64,000 nt of DNA from Plumapathes pennacea (GCA_964036295.1 OZ038462.1:8139267-8203266), one strand, 5' to 3'; counted from the stretch's first letter, positions 10,882 to 23,188 are shown. Notes: a model not told the origin generated them from the sequence alone. Numbers and translations: made by a program.

Positions 10882-11155
10882 ATGCTGAGATCACGCGCTC
10901 TCAAAGCAAAGTATCAAGTCTCACTTCCTGCATTTTCAACACGTACTTCGTGTACTCGACTAGTTCAGTCGTGGTCTGTACTTACAGTAATGTCGAGTCC
11001 AGCTCGCACCTCGTGGATTTCTCCTCTGCTGTCATGTGTCACTCTCTTGTTGTTCTGTGCTGGTTTTCTGCGAGTTGAACTCAAGATGAAACAACAAGAC
11101 GCCAGATTGGACGCGCTGGAGTCACAGAGCGCTCAACAGCATCCCATTGTGTTCG
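10882..11155 (+). CDS. Locus 2 exon 1: membrane anchor and helix
   Basis: The open frame begins at ATG 10882, but a second ATG at 10990 gives a more natural start: MSSPARTSWISPLLSC, with a hydrophobic segment at residues 9-27 and a charged helix (VELKMKQQDARLDALESQ) after it. That is an uncleaved anchor, N-terminus inside. The exon ends TTCG before GTGAGC in phase 1 and joins exon 2 (ctgtcacc) to make GCT. Confidence 0.65.
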
Positions 11156-14100
11156 GTGAGCAGTTCAACCTAAAACATCTTTCCTCTCTAAACTGAAATG
11201 TAATAAGAAAACAACTATTACTTCATCCAGGTTTTGTTTCACCAGTTTGTCTGATATTTCTCCTCCGCTACTCGCCATGTTTATTAAGATAATAATTTAG
11301 CAAAGCATTTAATTCCTGCTTCCTTTTAGATTAATCATGCCGAACTCATGCCGGGACAAATTTTTTCTGTTGATGTTCAAAAGGTGAACTCTTTATCTCT
11401 TTTAAAGAAACTTATGTCGTGGTGAATTCCCTTGAAAACCTAAATCAGTCGTATTCGGTCACACTGACCAACTCAAACAGTACTCAGCAGGATAGTTTTG
11501 TTGAATGAAGAAGAACGGCAAACAAACAAGTGAAATAAAAGACCTGGTCCATCCGTAGAAATCCTGAAAGAGATTGAAATGACTCGCAACCCGGCGCTCA
11601 CCTTAAACACGTTAAACACGTTAAACACCTTAAAAACCTATCTACTTTAATTTTATTTTTAATCTCAGCTGGAGAAATTTTGATCTCGATTCTTGCTCAC
11701 CTTGTAATGCGTTATTAATTGACAGCTGTCACCTCAGAAACCGCGCCCCTAGCCAACAGTTCGCCGGCGCAGAGAAAAGAGTCCAAGATTGAAACAAAGA
11801 GTGAAACAACTCGAGTCCGACGTCAAGCAACTCCTCTTTCAAACGGCACGTATACCTCCATCAAACAACAACTCGATCAAACTATTGATCGATTGATCAA
11901 GAAGTGCGCTGCAAACGGTGCTGTTTGCGTTCCAGGCCCTCCTGGTCCAGCAGGCCGACCTGGCTACCAAGGATTACGCGGACGTAGAGGGCAAAAAGGC
12001 AGGCCGGGTAAACCTGGAACAAGAGGCATCATGGGACCACCTGGGCCAGGTGGCAAGCAAGGCATTATGGGTCCCGCTGGTCATAAGGGAGTTGAAGCCC
12101 AGAAAGGCGATGCAGGTCCGCCAGGAATGCCGGGACCAAAGGGATATTCAGGGGAGTCGCTTTCTTCTCCTAACGCCATCGTGAATCCTTCATCGCTCAC
12201 AGTGAATGAGAACGAGACTGCCTCGATGCAGTGTTCAACTGGTGGTAATCCTAAGCCAGTAATAGTATGGAGTAGAGTCAACGGTTCGTTGCCTGCAGGG
12301 CGGTCAGCGGTGTTCCGTGGTAAGCTGGAGGTTCATAACTCACAGATGAATGACTCTGGAGTGTACCAGTGTAAGGCAACAAACATTTTAGGAGTGGCAC
12401 GGAAACAAGTCGAGCTGGTTGTAAACGGTGAGTGCAAGTTTTCTCATGTTTGCCTCCTTAATTGGCAGTGACTTCCTTTGATAACAAGAAACTAATCCAC
12501 GCATAACGGACTTTTCCCAGCAAATGCGTCGCTCCATTAGCTGAGACAATCTAAAAATTGAGAGAAACAACAGACACGAAGCCAATGCTAATCTTCTAGC
12601 TAATTAATTTCCCTTCTTTCCAAGTACACTTTCTTGACAATTTATTAAAGCCACAATATTTCAGAAGTTGTTAATCATTTTTCATTAACGCTGTGGCAAA
12701 TTTAAAAGAAAAATCCATGGTTTAGTGTTGCAGTTATTAAATTACTTGACTGTGAACACACTTGCCGGCGGAGGTCAAGTGTTTCCTTTTGTAATGCAGT
12801 TGATGTTGGAGTTTGTTTTTAGTCCGTTCTTGCTAATAAACTTAGCTGTTTAAAGGTTCAGAGAACAATAAACAGCATTCTGTATCGCTATACCACAAGG
12901 AGCCCAGGACCCAAATGCATAAAGCGCAAACGCCTGGGACTAGGCGTTAGTAACAATGAAAATTATATTAACGCCTAGTTTCAGGCGTTATCGATAAATG
13001 CAACCGGGCCCAGGCGCTTATCTACGCTAATGTAGAACATACAATAAAGGCATAATTTTGCTCACCTGACCAGTTCTTGTGTGCGCTGAAATAATAAACC
13101 GAGAAACGCGCGGCCAGCGAAATACCAAGGTAGTTTTAGATTCATCATCCCTCGTGTCTTCTTCAACAACCTATTACGTAGAATTGGAACTACCAAGGAC
13201 CTGGTGGATTTTAAAGCCGCAGCTATGCGGCCTTTCAAGCGCTAGCCCATTTGAAGCGCTCCTCTGTTTTCAATCAATTCGTTTTGCAATGTTTGTGATC
13301 AATCCAGCTTGCAAAGTTTCAGATTAATATTTCTATGCCAAGAAGTTGTGAAGACCAGCGGAAAAGTTGGATGTGCCTGTTACAACCAATTGATATTTTT
13401 GCGCATCATTTTCCCCTAAAACAGCAAACACATCAACATTACCACGTATGCTAATTGTGCTTACTTTTCTTATCTCAGCTCCACCTCGCTTATCTCTTCA
13501 TCCGGGACCTCTACTTGTTAAAAAAAGGTGATAACGTCACGCTCCCGAATTGCCACGTGACTGGTTATCCCAAGCCAACAGTCATTTGGAGGCGAGCATC
13601 AGGCCGAATCTCTCCCGGTCGCTCAAACGCCAAGGGAAGTTCTCTGATGCTCCTGTCCGCACACAAAAGTGACTCCGACACCTACTTCTGTCAGGCTTCT
13701 AATCCTCTTGGTTCCACTTCAGCTGCAACGCTCCTCGTTGTCGTGGGGCTCCCACAATTCACTCAGAAGCCGCCAGTGAAGGTTTGGCAAGTTGAAGGGA
13801 AGACGTTGACGTTAAACTGCAGCGCTGTAGGAGATCCACAGCCGGTGATCAGCTGGAGAAGAGAAGGCGGACAACTGCCTGCAGGCAGGACTGTCATGAC
13901 GGACAAATCTCTGACAATAAGGAACCTGAAGAAACAAGACACAGGAGTTTACGTGTGCGTTGCGACAAATGCAGCGGTCTTCCATGTCGATGCTCCAGTC
14001 CACGTGCAAATTAATAATGCTGGTAAGAATGTAATTTTTTTAATGGGGGGGGGGGGGGGGGGGGGAAGGGAGAGGAGGAGGAAGCTTATAGCTTGGTTCT

Positions 14101-14784
14101 TACTATTGTTTGTTTAAAAGACCGTAATTATATATTCTTTCCATAGTACCAAAAGATTGTTCTGACCTGTACAAATCTAGTACCACCACAAGTGGCGTGT
14201 ACTCTGTTAATCCTGACGGCAAAGGAACTTTCTCAGTTTACTGTGACATGACAACCGACGGAGGCGGCTGGACAGTGTTCCAGAGAAGACAAGATGGCTC
14301 CCAAGACTTCTACCTTGGATGGAGTCAGTACAAAACGGGCTTTGGACAGCTAACCGGTGAGTTCTGGTTAGGAAACGATAAGATCCATCGGCTGACAGCC
14401 AGCAGACCGAGCGAATTACGAGTGGAGATAGGGGATTGGAGCGGAGGCAGAGCTTATGCAAAATATGGCAGTTTCAAAGTTAGTGATGAGCATTTGCTGT
14501 ACAGGCTGAGTGTGGGCTCGTATTCAGGAACAGCGGGAGACTCGTTAACATATCACGACAACATGAAGTTTTCTACCAAGGACAGAGATAATGACGCGCA
14601 TAGTACGAATTGTGCTGTGCGCTTCACAGGCGCCTGGTGGTATAAGGGCTGTTTTTACTCCAACCTGAACGGACAGTACCTGGGAAACAAGGAGGATAGG
14701 AAGGGAATCAGATGGTATTACTACAAAACCAGTGATCTTTCCATGAAGTTCGCCGAAATGAAACTGCGCCCGACAAATTATTAA
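10882..14784 (+). CDS. Locus 2: membrane-anchored collagen-Ig-FReD protein, with one-base frameshift
   Basis: Four exons: 10882 (or ATG 10990)-11155, 11726-12427, 13479-14022 and 14147-14784. From the ATG at 10990 the joined length is 2050 nt, one base more than a whole number of codons. Removing one A from the A7 run at 13520-13526 gives 682 residues in one frame. Domains: N-terminal hydrophobic anchor, short charged helix, RVRR site, 24 collagen triplets, Ig1, Ig2, Ig3, FReD. The architecture parallels gliomedin/colmedin-type type II proteins, with Ig and FReD in place of olfactomedin. The FReD exon and everything downstream match the PAN-EGF loci, so the two gene types share a module. As written, translation would stop at TGA 13529-13531; an assembly error, an allele or a pseudogene are all possible. 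Confidence 0.75.
11726..12427 (+). CDS. Locus 2 exon 2: furin-type site, collagen helix, Ig1
   Basis: Phase-1/phase-1 exon after gacAG. With the start at 10990, RVRR lies at about residues 85-88, a furin-type R-X-R-R site placed to shed the ectodomain. Two cysteines (KKCAANGAVC) precede the collagen run, which starts at about residue 126. There are 24 Gly-X-Y triplets, with one break where GVE is followed by AQK. Ig1 follows, with C (SMQCSTGG), W (VIVWSR) and C (GVYQCKATN). The donor is GTGAGT. Confidence 0.88.
12428..13478 (+). other. Intron 2 of locus 2
   Basis: No coding signal. Contains an imperfect short palindromic segment around 12901-13025 (gcctgggactaggcgtta and its partners), likely MITE debris. 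Confidence 0.45.
13479..14022 (+). CDS. Locus 2 exon 3: Ig2 and Ig3, with +1 frameshift
   Basis: Phase 1 is required at both ends, but the exon is 544 nt, one too many. From the acceptor the frame reads APPRLSLHPGPLLVKK and then hits TGA at 13529. After the A7 run (13520-13526) another frame carries on as KKGDNVTLPNCHVTGYPKP. Ig2 has C (LPNCHV), W (TVIWRR) and C (TYFCQASN). Ig3 has C (LNCSAVG), W (VISWRR) and C (GVYVCVATN). With six As the exon is intact. Confidence 0.85.
14045..14065. repeat. G21 homopolymer in intron
   Basis: Uninterrupted run of 21 G just after the exon 3 donor; a likely site of sequencing slippage and G-quadruplex formation. Confidence 0.9.
14147..14784 (+). CDS. Locus 2 last exon: FReD-2a
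   Basis: Phase-1 exon after ccatAG, ending TAA. A complete FReD (KDCSDLYKSSTTTSG ... [13 protein letters not shown] ... DRDND ... [11 protein letters not shown] ... KLRPTNY). Nearly identical in nucleotide sequence to the FReD exons of the PAN-EGF loci. The start differs slightly (VPKDC rather than ETRDC). Confidence 0.92.
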
Positions 14785-14811
14785 CTTTGACAGTGATAAA
14801 CCGTATCAAGC

Positions 14812-15165
14812 GTGGACCTACAGGACTGGAGGGATAGGAAAAGATTATGCAAAATATGGCACTTTCGCACTTTCGCAGTTGGTGATAAGCAGTCGCTGTA
14901 CGTGCTGAGTGTGGGCTCGTATTCAGGGACGGCGGGGGACTCGTTATCGTATCACAACAACATGACGTTTACTACTAAGGACAGAGATCATGATAATAGG
15001 GCTGGTATAAATTGTGCTGTGCAATACACAGGCGCCTGGTGGTACAGCGGTTGTTATATTTCCAACTTGAACGGACAATACGGACAGAGCATGGGCAGTC
15101 AGGGAATCCGCTGGTCAAGCAGTATCAAGAAGCATTCGGTGATGAAGCTTCGACCGACAAGTTGA
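14812..15165 (+). pseudogene. Partial FReD copy (FReD-2b)
   Basis: C-terminal half of a FReD, as at 7742, with indels near its start: a gcactttc duplication at about 14866-14880 and a shifted frame (WRDRKRLCKIW). It ends at TGA after LRPTS. Confidence 0.72.
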
Positions 15166-15204
15166 CTTTGACGACGACGAACGTTGCCCACTGATATCCG
15201 AAAT

Positions 15205-15385
15205 GTGCATGTCAGTTTCAGAGTTGGTGATTGACAATCGCTGTACAGGCTGAGTGTGGGCTCACATTCAGGGACGCGGGACACTCGTTAGCGTATCACA
15301 ACAACATGAAAATTTCTACAAACGACAGAGACAACGACGGGGCGAAGAATGATAACTGTGCGGGGAGATACACTAGCACTTTTTT
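15205..15385 (+). pseudogene. Decayed FReD remnant (FReD-2c)
   Basis: Same remnant as at 8130, with interrupted frames. The shared downstream block follows. Confidence 0.65.
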
Positions 15386-16740
15386 TCTCCTGTATCGAAA
15401 AAAAAAAAAAATAGAAAAGTGGGTACTATCTACAAGCTGGGCACACCACATGATCACTCTCTCTTTTTTTGGCCTGGCATGAATATTTTTTCAAAATTTT
15501 ATAGATTTTTCCAAAATAGCCACCAATTTTTCAAAATATATCAGGCCGGTTATGATTGATGTCAGTATCAAATATGTTATACACGACGCCTAAAGATATG
15601 TCGTTCAGTTACTGAAAAATATCAGCTTGATCAAAACACTATTTTCGAAAAACTACCGGAAGGGGGCGGTGGCATCCCCTCCACCCCGTTGTAAGTCAAC
15701 ATCGCATTGACCTCAACAATAGTCATGACCCGAGCTGAGACCAAAACAAGTTGCCTGTCAACCAACTGTAGTTTTCAGAAAAGTGGGTGGCCAAAAACTT
15801 GTCTGACATGGTGGAGTCACTGTGATGCCGATGGAGCAAAAGGCTTTGAACTTTTAAGTCTTTAATTGAGTTCGCACACCAATTATTACCACTACAGTTT
15901 TTTTTGCCATAACTACATATTGTTTTTCACGTATTTGTAGTAAATGATTCATTATCATAACAGTGCATGCAACTGAACTGTTCAGCAATTCAAGAATAGT
16001 TTTCACCTTCAATATAACTTTACATGGAAGGAGGGTGACCCTTTTAGAAAAGTTTAGTAAAACCATTTACTCTATTATTAGAAGAGTATAGTAGAACCGT
16101 TTGCTCTATTGTTAGATATAATAGCAAGAACCCAGAGCACTGAAAAACTGAAGCAAGAGATGCCAGTTTGGTTTTACGCCCTCAGCGACCGCGCGATGCC
16201 TTTCAGACTTTTGGCGGGCGCTTGGCATGTAAAGGGGCCATGTAAACAGGGCCTAATTCGGTAATGGGTTTGATTATTTGCCTAAATGTAAAACACTTTA
16301 GTTTTGTCTGCACTCCCACTAGTTTCCTTATAGGAAAGGATTAAGTCATGAGCAAATGTTTAACACCGTCCTGTAAATATACTAGAAATACGATAATCGC
16401 AGATACCCCCTCACTCTGCCATTGATGGGATATTACTTTGGAAACTCCCAACAAGAGTAGCCTTTGTTTTAATGTTGTCTGCACTCCCACTAGTTTCCTT
16501 AAAGGAAAGGATTAAGTCATGAGCAAATATTTAACACCGTTCTGTAAATATACTAAACTTGTGCAGGGGGGCCATGTAAACAGGGCCTAAATTGGTAATG
16601 GGTTTGATTATTTGCTTTAATGTAAAACGCTTTAGTGTTGTCTGCACTCCGACTAGTTTCCTCAAAGGAAAGGATTTTAATCCTTTCCTTTAAAGTCATG
16701 AGCAAATGTTTAACACCGTCCTGTAAAAAGTATATACTAA
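15386..16740. repeat. Downstream block and minisatellite, locus 2 copy
   Basis: Same order as at 8303-9640. Minisatellite units lie near 16236, 16470 and 16567. Between them an insertion at about 16381-16472 (gataatcgcagataccccct) is an inverted relative of 18157-18245 and also resembles 40073-40130. Confidence 0.65.
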
Positions 16741-17675
16741 ACTTGTGTAGGGCATGCAGTTTAAGGTTGCCATTATTATTATTTACCACTCCATGTGCAC
16801 AAATAAAGAAGTAACAAAGTCACGCACAAATGTGTTTACTTCCCTGGTTGCGAGACTTGATGGACCATCACTAACTCCTGTAAATTTTAGCTCAAGAAAA
16901 CTGGAACTTATACGTCTAGCCGACTTCCTTAACGTAGAGATTTTTATAATCTGTTCTACATCAAAGAAAAGCCGTACACACTTAGTTAACACGCACTCCA
17001 ATGGATTGAAGTTGTTGTTTAAAGGACTCTAAATTCCAATCCCACTTGTGTTCCATATGACAAACAAATAAGAGTTGCACAGTTTTCGTTGCTGGACAGC
17101 TCATATTAGAACAACGGCTTTACCAATTTATACCCAGAGCCTTCTCATTTCTTACAGCGCATGCCCGGCGAAAACGAATGTACTTATGGATTGTGCATGT
17201 CTCTCTTTTTCTGGCCAAGAGTGAAAAATTACTCAAACAAAAATATGTTTCTTTTTTGGAAACGGTAAAGCTTATAGACCAAGGGAAGCAAATTAAGGAG
17301 AGGCTACCAAGCCCATACAAGTCTGTTTTGATCGCGGCTCAAAAGAACGCAAGGTTTCTCGAATAAACGAGCTTTCTACGTTTGGTGATTTTTGCGTCCC
17401 ATACTACCAAAGGTTCGTAGAAGAATCAGTCGTAAGGCAAGTATTAGGCCGATATGTAAATATCGACAGCTGATCACGAGCCATTCCCACGTTGCTGTTC
17501 GCCAACAATGGCTACACTACGCCTTTGTTTTTGAAACAGAGGCAAACTGCTGACCTGCAAACAAAGTGATCGCAGGCTCGTAATTGTTTCGCCGCGCTTT
17601 CAGACAAACCTGTCTTACGTTTCAAGCTTTGGACATGCACATTCTTAAAGTGCAAAAACTGACTTGGCTATAGAA
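16741..17675. repeat. Segment duplicated at 59500-60440
   Basis: Matches 59500-60440 over its length and ends where both reach ttggctatagaatcctt. It contains a 62-codon frame (17178-17366; second copy 59940-60128). The substitutions between copies do not favour that frame, so I do not call a gene. Confidence 0.7.
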
Positions 17676-18317
17676 TCCTTGTCACGCAATCCGTGTGAAC
17701 AGCATGAGAAAGGCTTGTTCCGAGACACGAACCTACAGACAAACGTGAGAAAATGTCTGACATTTCCCCAAACTACTGGCCGGAACAAATCTCAGAAAAG
17801 ATCGAGATTTTTATTCAGAAAGGTCGAGAATATTTACGTTGCAGACCGAATACAACGACGTAGAAAATAATTGGGGTATTTCAACTTTCCCGAGAAAGAA
17901 TAGCGCTAAGAATTGGTTTTTCCTTTATTTTCGTGATTCCAAATTTGAGTTTCAACAAAAAAGTAGAATTGCCGGAAATTGCCACTGATTCGGACTGTAT
18001 GAATTAATTTGTCGTGCCGACCGTGGAAAATACGTACTTCGTCACGCAATCGATTATTTTTTTCAACGCAAAAGTATAACACACACCATTCTTTTTCTCC
18101 TTCCTTTGCGTGTAGCACTTGAGTTCGAAGAAAAGATTGAGTCAACATTTCGGTAAAACAAAGGCTACTCTTGTTGGGAGTACCAAAGTAAAAGTCCCAT
18201 CAATGGCAGAGCGAGGGGGTATCTGCGATTATCGTATTTCTAGTATGATTTTAGATTTAAAGGACAACATTAAAAGTCAACTGATACAGTTAAAACATTG
18301 GTTTTTCATACCTTTTG

Positions 18318-18476
18318 CAGTGCTCGAAATTAGCGGTCGTCCGAGACGACCAAAAGTTCGCTTGGACGACTGGCTTTCTGCCAAATTGATAGTCTGGTCG
18401 TCCAGAAGAAAACCATCCGGGCAAACTAATTCGCGTATCCGGACAACTTGGACTTTTTTTTAAATTTCGAGCACTG
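18318..18476. mobile_element. 159-bp MITE, CAGTGCTCGAAATT ends, CTTTTG target duplication
   Basis: Terminal inverted repeats cagtgctcgaaatt / aatttcgagcactg. Flanked by cttttg at 18312-18317 and 18477-18482. The paralogous block has a single cttttg with no insert (about 25696-25703), which serves as the empty site. Superfamily not assigned; a 6-bp duplication is uncommon. Confidence 0.85.
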
Positions 18477-18854
18477 CTTTTGTAGAACATGCTCAATCAT
18501 GCTGTAAATATCAAAATGCACAGACAAATGTAGTGCATAGACGTGAAACTTCAAACAAAGATAAACGCAAGGTTAAAACATAGGTCCGCAAAGCGTACGT
18601 GAAGCTATTTGCTAGTTGATGATAGTCTATGATAGGGAGTTCGTGTTACAACGGGGCACGAAATATCATCGAATATTATCACCGTTTGATCGGGGTTTTA
18701 CACTATGTTCTACTATGCAAGCTACGTACTATGCATGACCAAACACAAATGCACAAACATGACAGTTTATTATATGATTATTTTGAACTGATCGACATAA
18801 AAGGAGGAAAGTATAGCTTGCCAAAATATTTCAAGTCGTTCTGTAAATTTCTGC

Positions 18855-19344
18855 GAGGTAAGCCAGACTTTGACTCGTTATAGTAGTTTCGTATTAACGT
18901 AACTCACTCCAGCCAAACAAACCTGTTTCTCGTGCTCTTCGAACGGTGGTGAAATAGATTCACAGTAAAATTTCCTGTCGACTTTTCAGTCGATTTTTCA
19001 TTAGCGACAAAACCCGCTAGAGACAATTTTTGTAAACAAACAACTCAGACAAACCACAGTCGATCTGGTCATGAAATCATGTGTCAACAAACATATCATG
19101 CGAGGTAAACCAGATTTTGACTCGTTATAATAGTTTCGTAACGTAACACACTCCAGCCGAACAAACCTGTTTCTCGTGCTATTCGAACGGTGGTGAAAAG
19201 GAATCACAGTAAAATTTCCTGTCGATTCTTCATTAGTGACAGAATCCGCTCGAGACAATTTTATAAACAAACAACTCAGACATACCACAGTCGATCTGCA
19301 TTTGCAATTATGGCATTAAATCATGTGTCAACAAACATATCAGC
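18855..19344. repeat. Direct tandem duplication, about 247-bp unit
   Basis: Units start gaggtaagccagactttgac (18855) and gaggtaaaccagattttgac (19102) and end near gtgtcaacaaacatatcag. Diverged by substitutions and small indels. Confidence 0.75.
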
Positions 19345-20237
19345 GAACGCAAAAAAAAAAAACTCGGAATAAGCTTTTACCTTTGCCAAAACATATGTCA
19401 TGGTCACACCATACAGCTGTGCTCCTTCTTTTGTGAGCGGAGCGTATATTCGCAAATGTGTCCAGAAATGTCGCTCTAAATGCGAATCTGTGTCGCCTGT
19501 TTGCCAGATACTACGGATATGTCAGCCGGGGGCTGAAGGGGGAGCAGATTTCCACATGCAACCAAAGAATCGGCAACGCTCAGTGCCGCCATTAAATAAT
19601 GCCTTGAATTTCCACGTGCGAGAGAGCCAATTATATTTAGAAAACCCCTCCCTGGAGAGGTAATTTAGCTTCTGACATTCTGTCGCAAAGTTATAACATT
19701 AGCACGGAAACCCTTTACTGGAAATCTCTCTGTGCATTCTTTGTGTTAAGTAGATAATAAAAGACAAACTTTCTCACAGGACCTGTACCACGGCGGCTTT
19801 TATATGGATAACACTTCATGCTCCTCCCCCTCAGTAGTTTTTGCCACCTAGAGGGGGAGCATTTTAATGACCTAATGAGATGGGCCGAACGGCTGTTCAA
19901 CTATCGCCCAAACGCCGACATAGAAGCTATTTGCATATTGAAAATAGCTTTAAAAAGATCAGCTACTAATATTACAGTATAGTTGGTGGTAGATAAATCC
20001 TGATGACATCCAATGTAAACACACTACATGCATACCACTTTCTTAAAATAGAAAGGGACTGCCAAATAATCAAGAAATGATGCATTTGGCAAAGCATAAA
20101 GGCATAAGCAACAATAACAGCAATAAATCTACAGCTGCCACCACTTTCTTGAACTGCTTCAATCTTAAAGCAGTTCAAAAGTGTATGATTTTAAAAAGAG
20201 GTTTGTAAGATTTCAACCACAAAAAGAAAATATATTA

Positions 20238-20560
20238 AATTATTACACGACTTCACATTTTCGAGTGCAAATACGGGCCAAAGCGAGTGCAAAGATGGGA
20301 GCGCATTGCACTCGTCAGGAACCAGATCAACTGGTTTATTAGCTTACGTGATCAGTTTTCGCAAGCAAAGTTTACGAACGCGTCATTTTTTGTTCCATTT
20401 TGCGCGCGGCGAGAATGTTCGCCCTGCTTCGTTTGTCGTGTAATAAACAATTTATTACACGAAAAGTCGTGCAATACGCCTGAAGCAGGCTCGAAAAAAT
20501 AAAACCGACTCGTAAAAATACTCCGCCGTATTGCACTCCTTCCCGTGTAATAACCTTTTT
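20238..20560. mobile_element. MITE-like insertion with ttattacacg ends
   Basis: Left end ttattacacgacttc and right end cccgtgtaataa are inverted copies, with gagtgcaa/ttgcactc inside. The paralogous block at about 26105-26120 lacks it. Exact borders uncertain. Confidence 0.55.
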
Positions 20561-23067
20561 ATATTGTTCAGCTTAACAACTGCTTACCTGGCAAGTAAGC
20601 CATGTTCTCCTCCAAACTACCTTCTGTGCAAATTCATATAAGTGTTCTTGTAACTTAGCTAATAATTTTTGCATCTCCACACTTTAAAAAGGCTGTTCTT
20701 CAAGTTCCTGGTATACTCTGTTGAGAAAGAGGAAAGAAGGATATTAAAATGACGTAACTTTTTGTGCAAAACAATAACAACTGCCTTGCAAGAATTGATC
20801 TTGGAGGACAGGAGGTCCAACTGCACCACACACAAGTCTGGAGGGCTAATATACACTACACTCTGATAACTTTAATACTTGCACAATGCGTTAGACGCAT
20901 AAACGTGCGCTTTTTACGAATATTTTTTCTTAAAAGCGCATATTTAACGACGCGATGCGTTTGCTTACGCGTTTTTGCTGGCAATTCAAAGTTCAAGATG
21001 TTAAGAATAACTGGGATGCTTTGTGCTTGTGAGCTTTTGAAAGTTACTCGAACGAAATTCGTGCGACACGTCGCGGAAATAATGTTACACACGGATCTCT
21101 GTCCGTAAGTATATATGACAACACGTAAATTAGCCAATCATGGCCTTTTATGCGGTCACACAGATTCACATCGATTGCTGAGCGTTCACATTTGGCCGAC
21201 GAGCATGTGGACAATCCAATGTTGATCGCAATAGAAGGGTGACAGCAGCGGTATCGTTGTTAACTTCGCAAAGTTCGGATTTTCTTTAGAGAGGAGACGG
21301 TATTCCAACTTTGATCCGTTGTTTACGAGTACAGTTGGCACCTTGTCACGGATCGAAATGTTTGAGCTGCGCTGGGCACGCTACCTGCATTCATCTTGTG
21401 TTTGAAACTATTACCGTTAATATCTTGTGGCACAACTATTAGCGCCAGTAAAAAAAAAGTAATAATCGTGGCATAGGGGAGTAAAATGAAAAAATACTTA
21501 GCGGAATGGCGCCTAAATTAGAGTAAATATGGTAATACGTATTTTTCAGAAAGTCATACGCATTTTTACGGCAGGCCGCGTTTTTCAACGCATTTCTCAA
21601 AAGCCTAGCGCGAAGGCTGATTGCATCAAAATCCAGCAAGGTGGGAAAGGGGTGTGTAGCCAGCTTTATTGTTTTTAAGGTTAGAGTTTTTGCTTGGTTT
21701 GCCCAATGGTGCAAGACCTTACGAGAAGCTACAGCGCCCGTAGGGGGTGGGGGTGGGGTCTTTTGTGATTGCTTTCCTATGTGTTGCAGCTTCATTGTTT
21801 CAGGGTTAGGATTTTTGCTTGATTTGTTTAACGTAATGTTTCCTTGCCCAGTGAGGAACACCTGTAGAATACAGGGTCTCATTCTAAGAAGCAAGACGAA
21901 CAAAGACTGTATTGTTATGGAAAGTAGTGCATAGTGGAAAAATAGCGTATTATTTAAGAGACTCATCATATGAAGACTGCCAGGTTTCTCCCTCATCTTG
22001 GCCAACGGAGCCGCTGTTATTTTCTTGAAGTTTGGTAGTAAGCGCCAAGATGGAACAACGCACATGAGTGAGACCGTTGACCTGACATGAACGATTCGAT
22101 TTTTTGGCCGTGCGAAAACTAGGGTGAGCAAAATCGAAAAACTCCGCCGCGCTGTTTCTACACAAAAAAGGATCACATTTGCGAGCGGGGAAACTTGAAA
22201 AGACACGACAGCAAACAATTAGTTCACAACGCAATTACTGTTGAAATTATGTTTTGTGAGGAGACTGTCGCAAATTGCGACTCAAAATATCCCTGTCAAA
22301 TACATTCACTAATTTGCATACATTCTAAACTACAAAGTGAAACCGAAAGTCTTTTGTCTGTTTTTTTTTTTTTTTTTTTGCTTTTGTTTTTTTTTTTTTC
22401 GTGGCAAATCCATCTTTATCAAAGTGACCAAAGTGAGATCACGTCGTCAACACTTGCAGGCATCTACAAAGCTTTGCTTGGGCTGCTGGTGAATAGAATT
22501 CGCGACAAGACGGCTGAAAAGTTAAAAGATAGTGACGTGGAGTCCAAGGGTCGAGACTAAACATTCTTTTAGTAGCTGCCACAGATCCACAGAAACCTCA
22601 CGCTCATACATCAGTGATGAATGATCTACTTAAAATATTATATGACAAGTTTAAAACAATAGTGTACCATTTTTGTGTCAATCTTTGTCTTAAATATCAA
22701 CCAATAGCGTGCCAGCCTAAGCTCGAGAAAACATCTGTTCGCGTTTCGTTCATATCATCGCTAGGCCGAGCAAGAACTTCTGAGTAACAAAGCAACCCAA
22801 GCGAGGAATACAAACGTAAGCATTCCTTAACTAAACGTTCGGAGCTTTTTAGAGAGTTGCTCGTCATTCGGCCTTGGCTTCGATTTCAACAGCTCATTGA
22901 TCCTTACAATGATGTTAAACTTTAAGCAGCAGGACGGCTATTTAGGCGTCCTTTATCAAACAAAATCCTGAATTCTGTGCATCTAAAATGTAGGCACAAG
23001 AAATTCGTCCGATAACTCCCCGCGTTTTCCGTTCCCAAGTAATAGTTAGCTCTCCGAGGTTTTCGTC

Positions 23068-23121
23068 TATTATTATTAATTATTATTATTATTATTATTA
23101 TCATTATTATTATTATTACTA

Positions 23122-23152
<31 letters not shown>

Positions 23153-23188
23153 TATTATTATTATTATTATTATCATTTTTATTATTAC

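Larger units (their letters stand above)
18250..22230. repeat. Duplicated intergenic block P (partner at 25650-27015)
   Basis: Parts at 18250-18560, 19955-20240, 20560-20850 and 21625-22230 match 25650-27015 in order. The gaps are insertions in this copy: a MITE at 18318, about 1.4 kb at 18560-19955, an inverted-repeat element at about 20238-20560, and about 770 bp at 20850-21625. No coding gene recognised. Confidence 0.65.

Noticed and set aside
17178-17366. 62-codon frame repeated at 59940-60128
   Set aside because: Part of a non-coding duplicated segment; differences between copies change amino acids freely.
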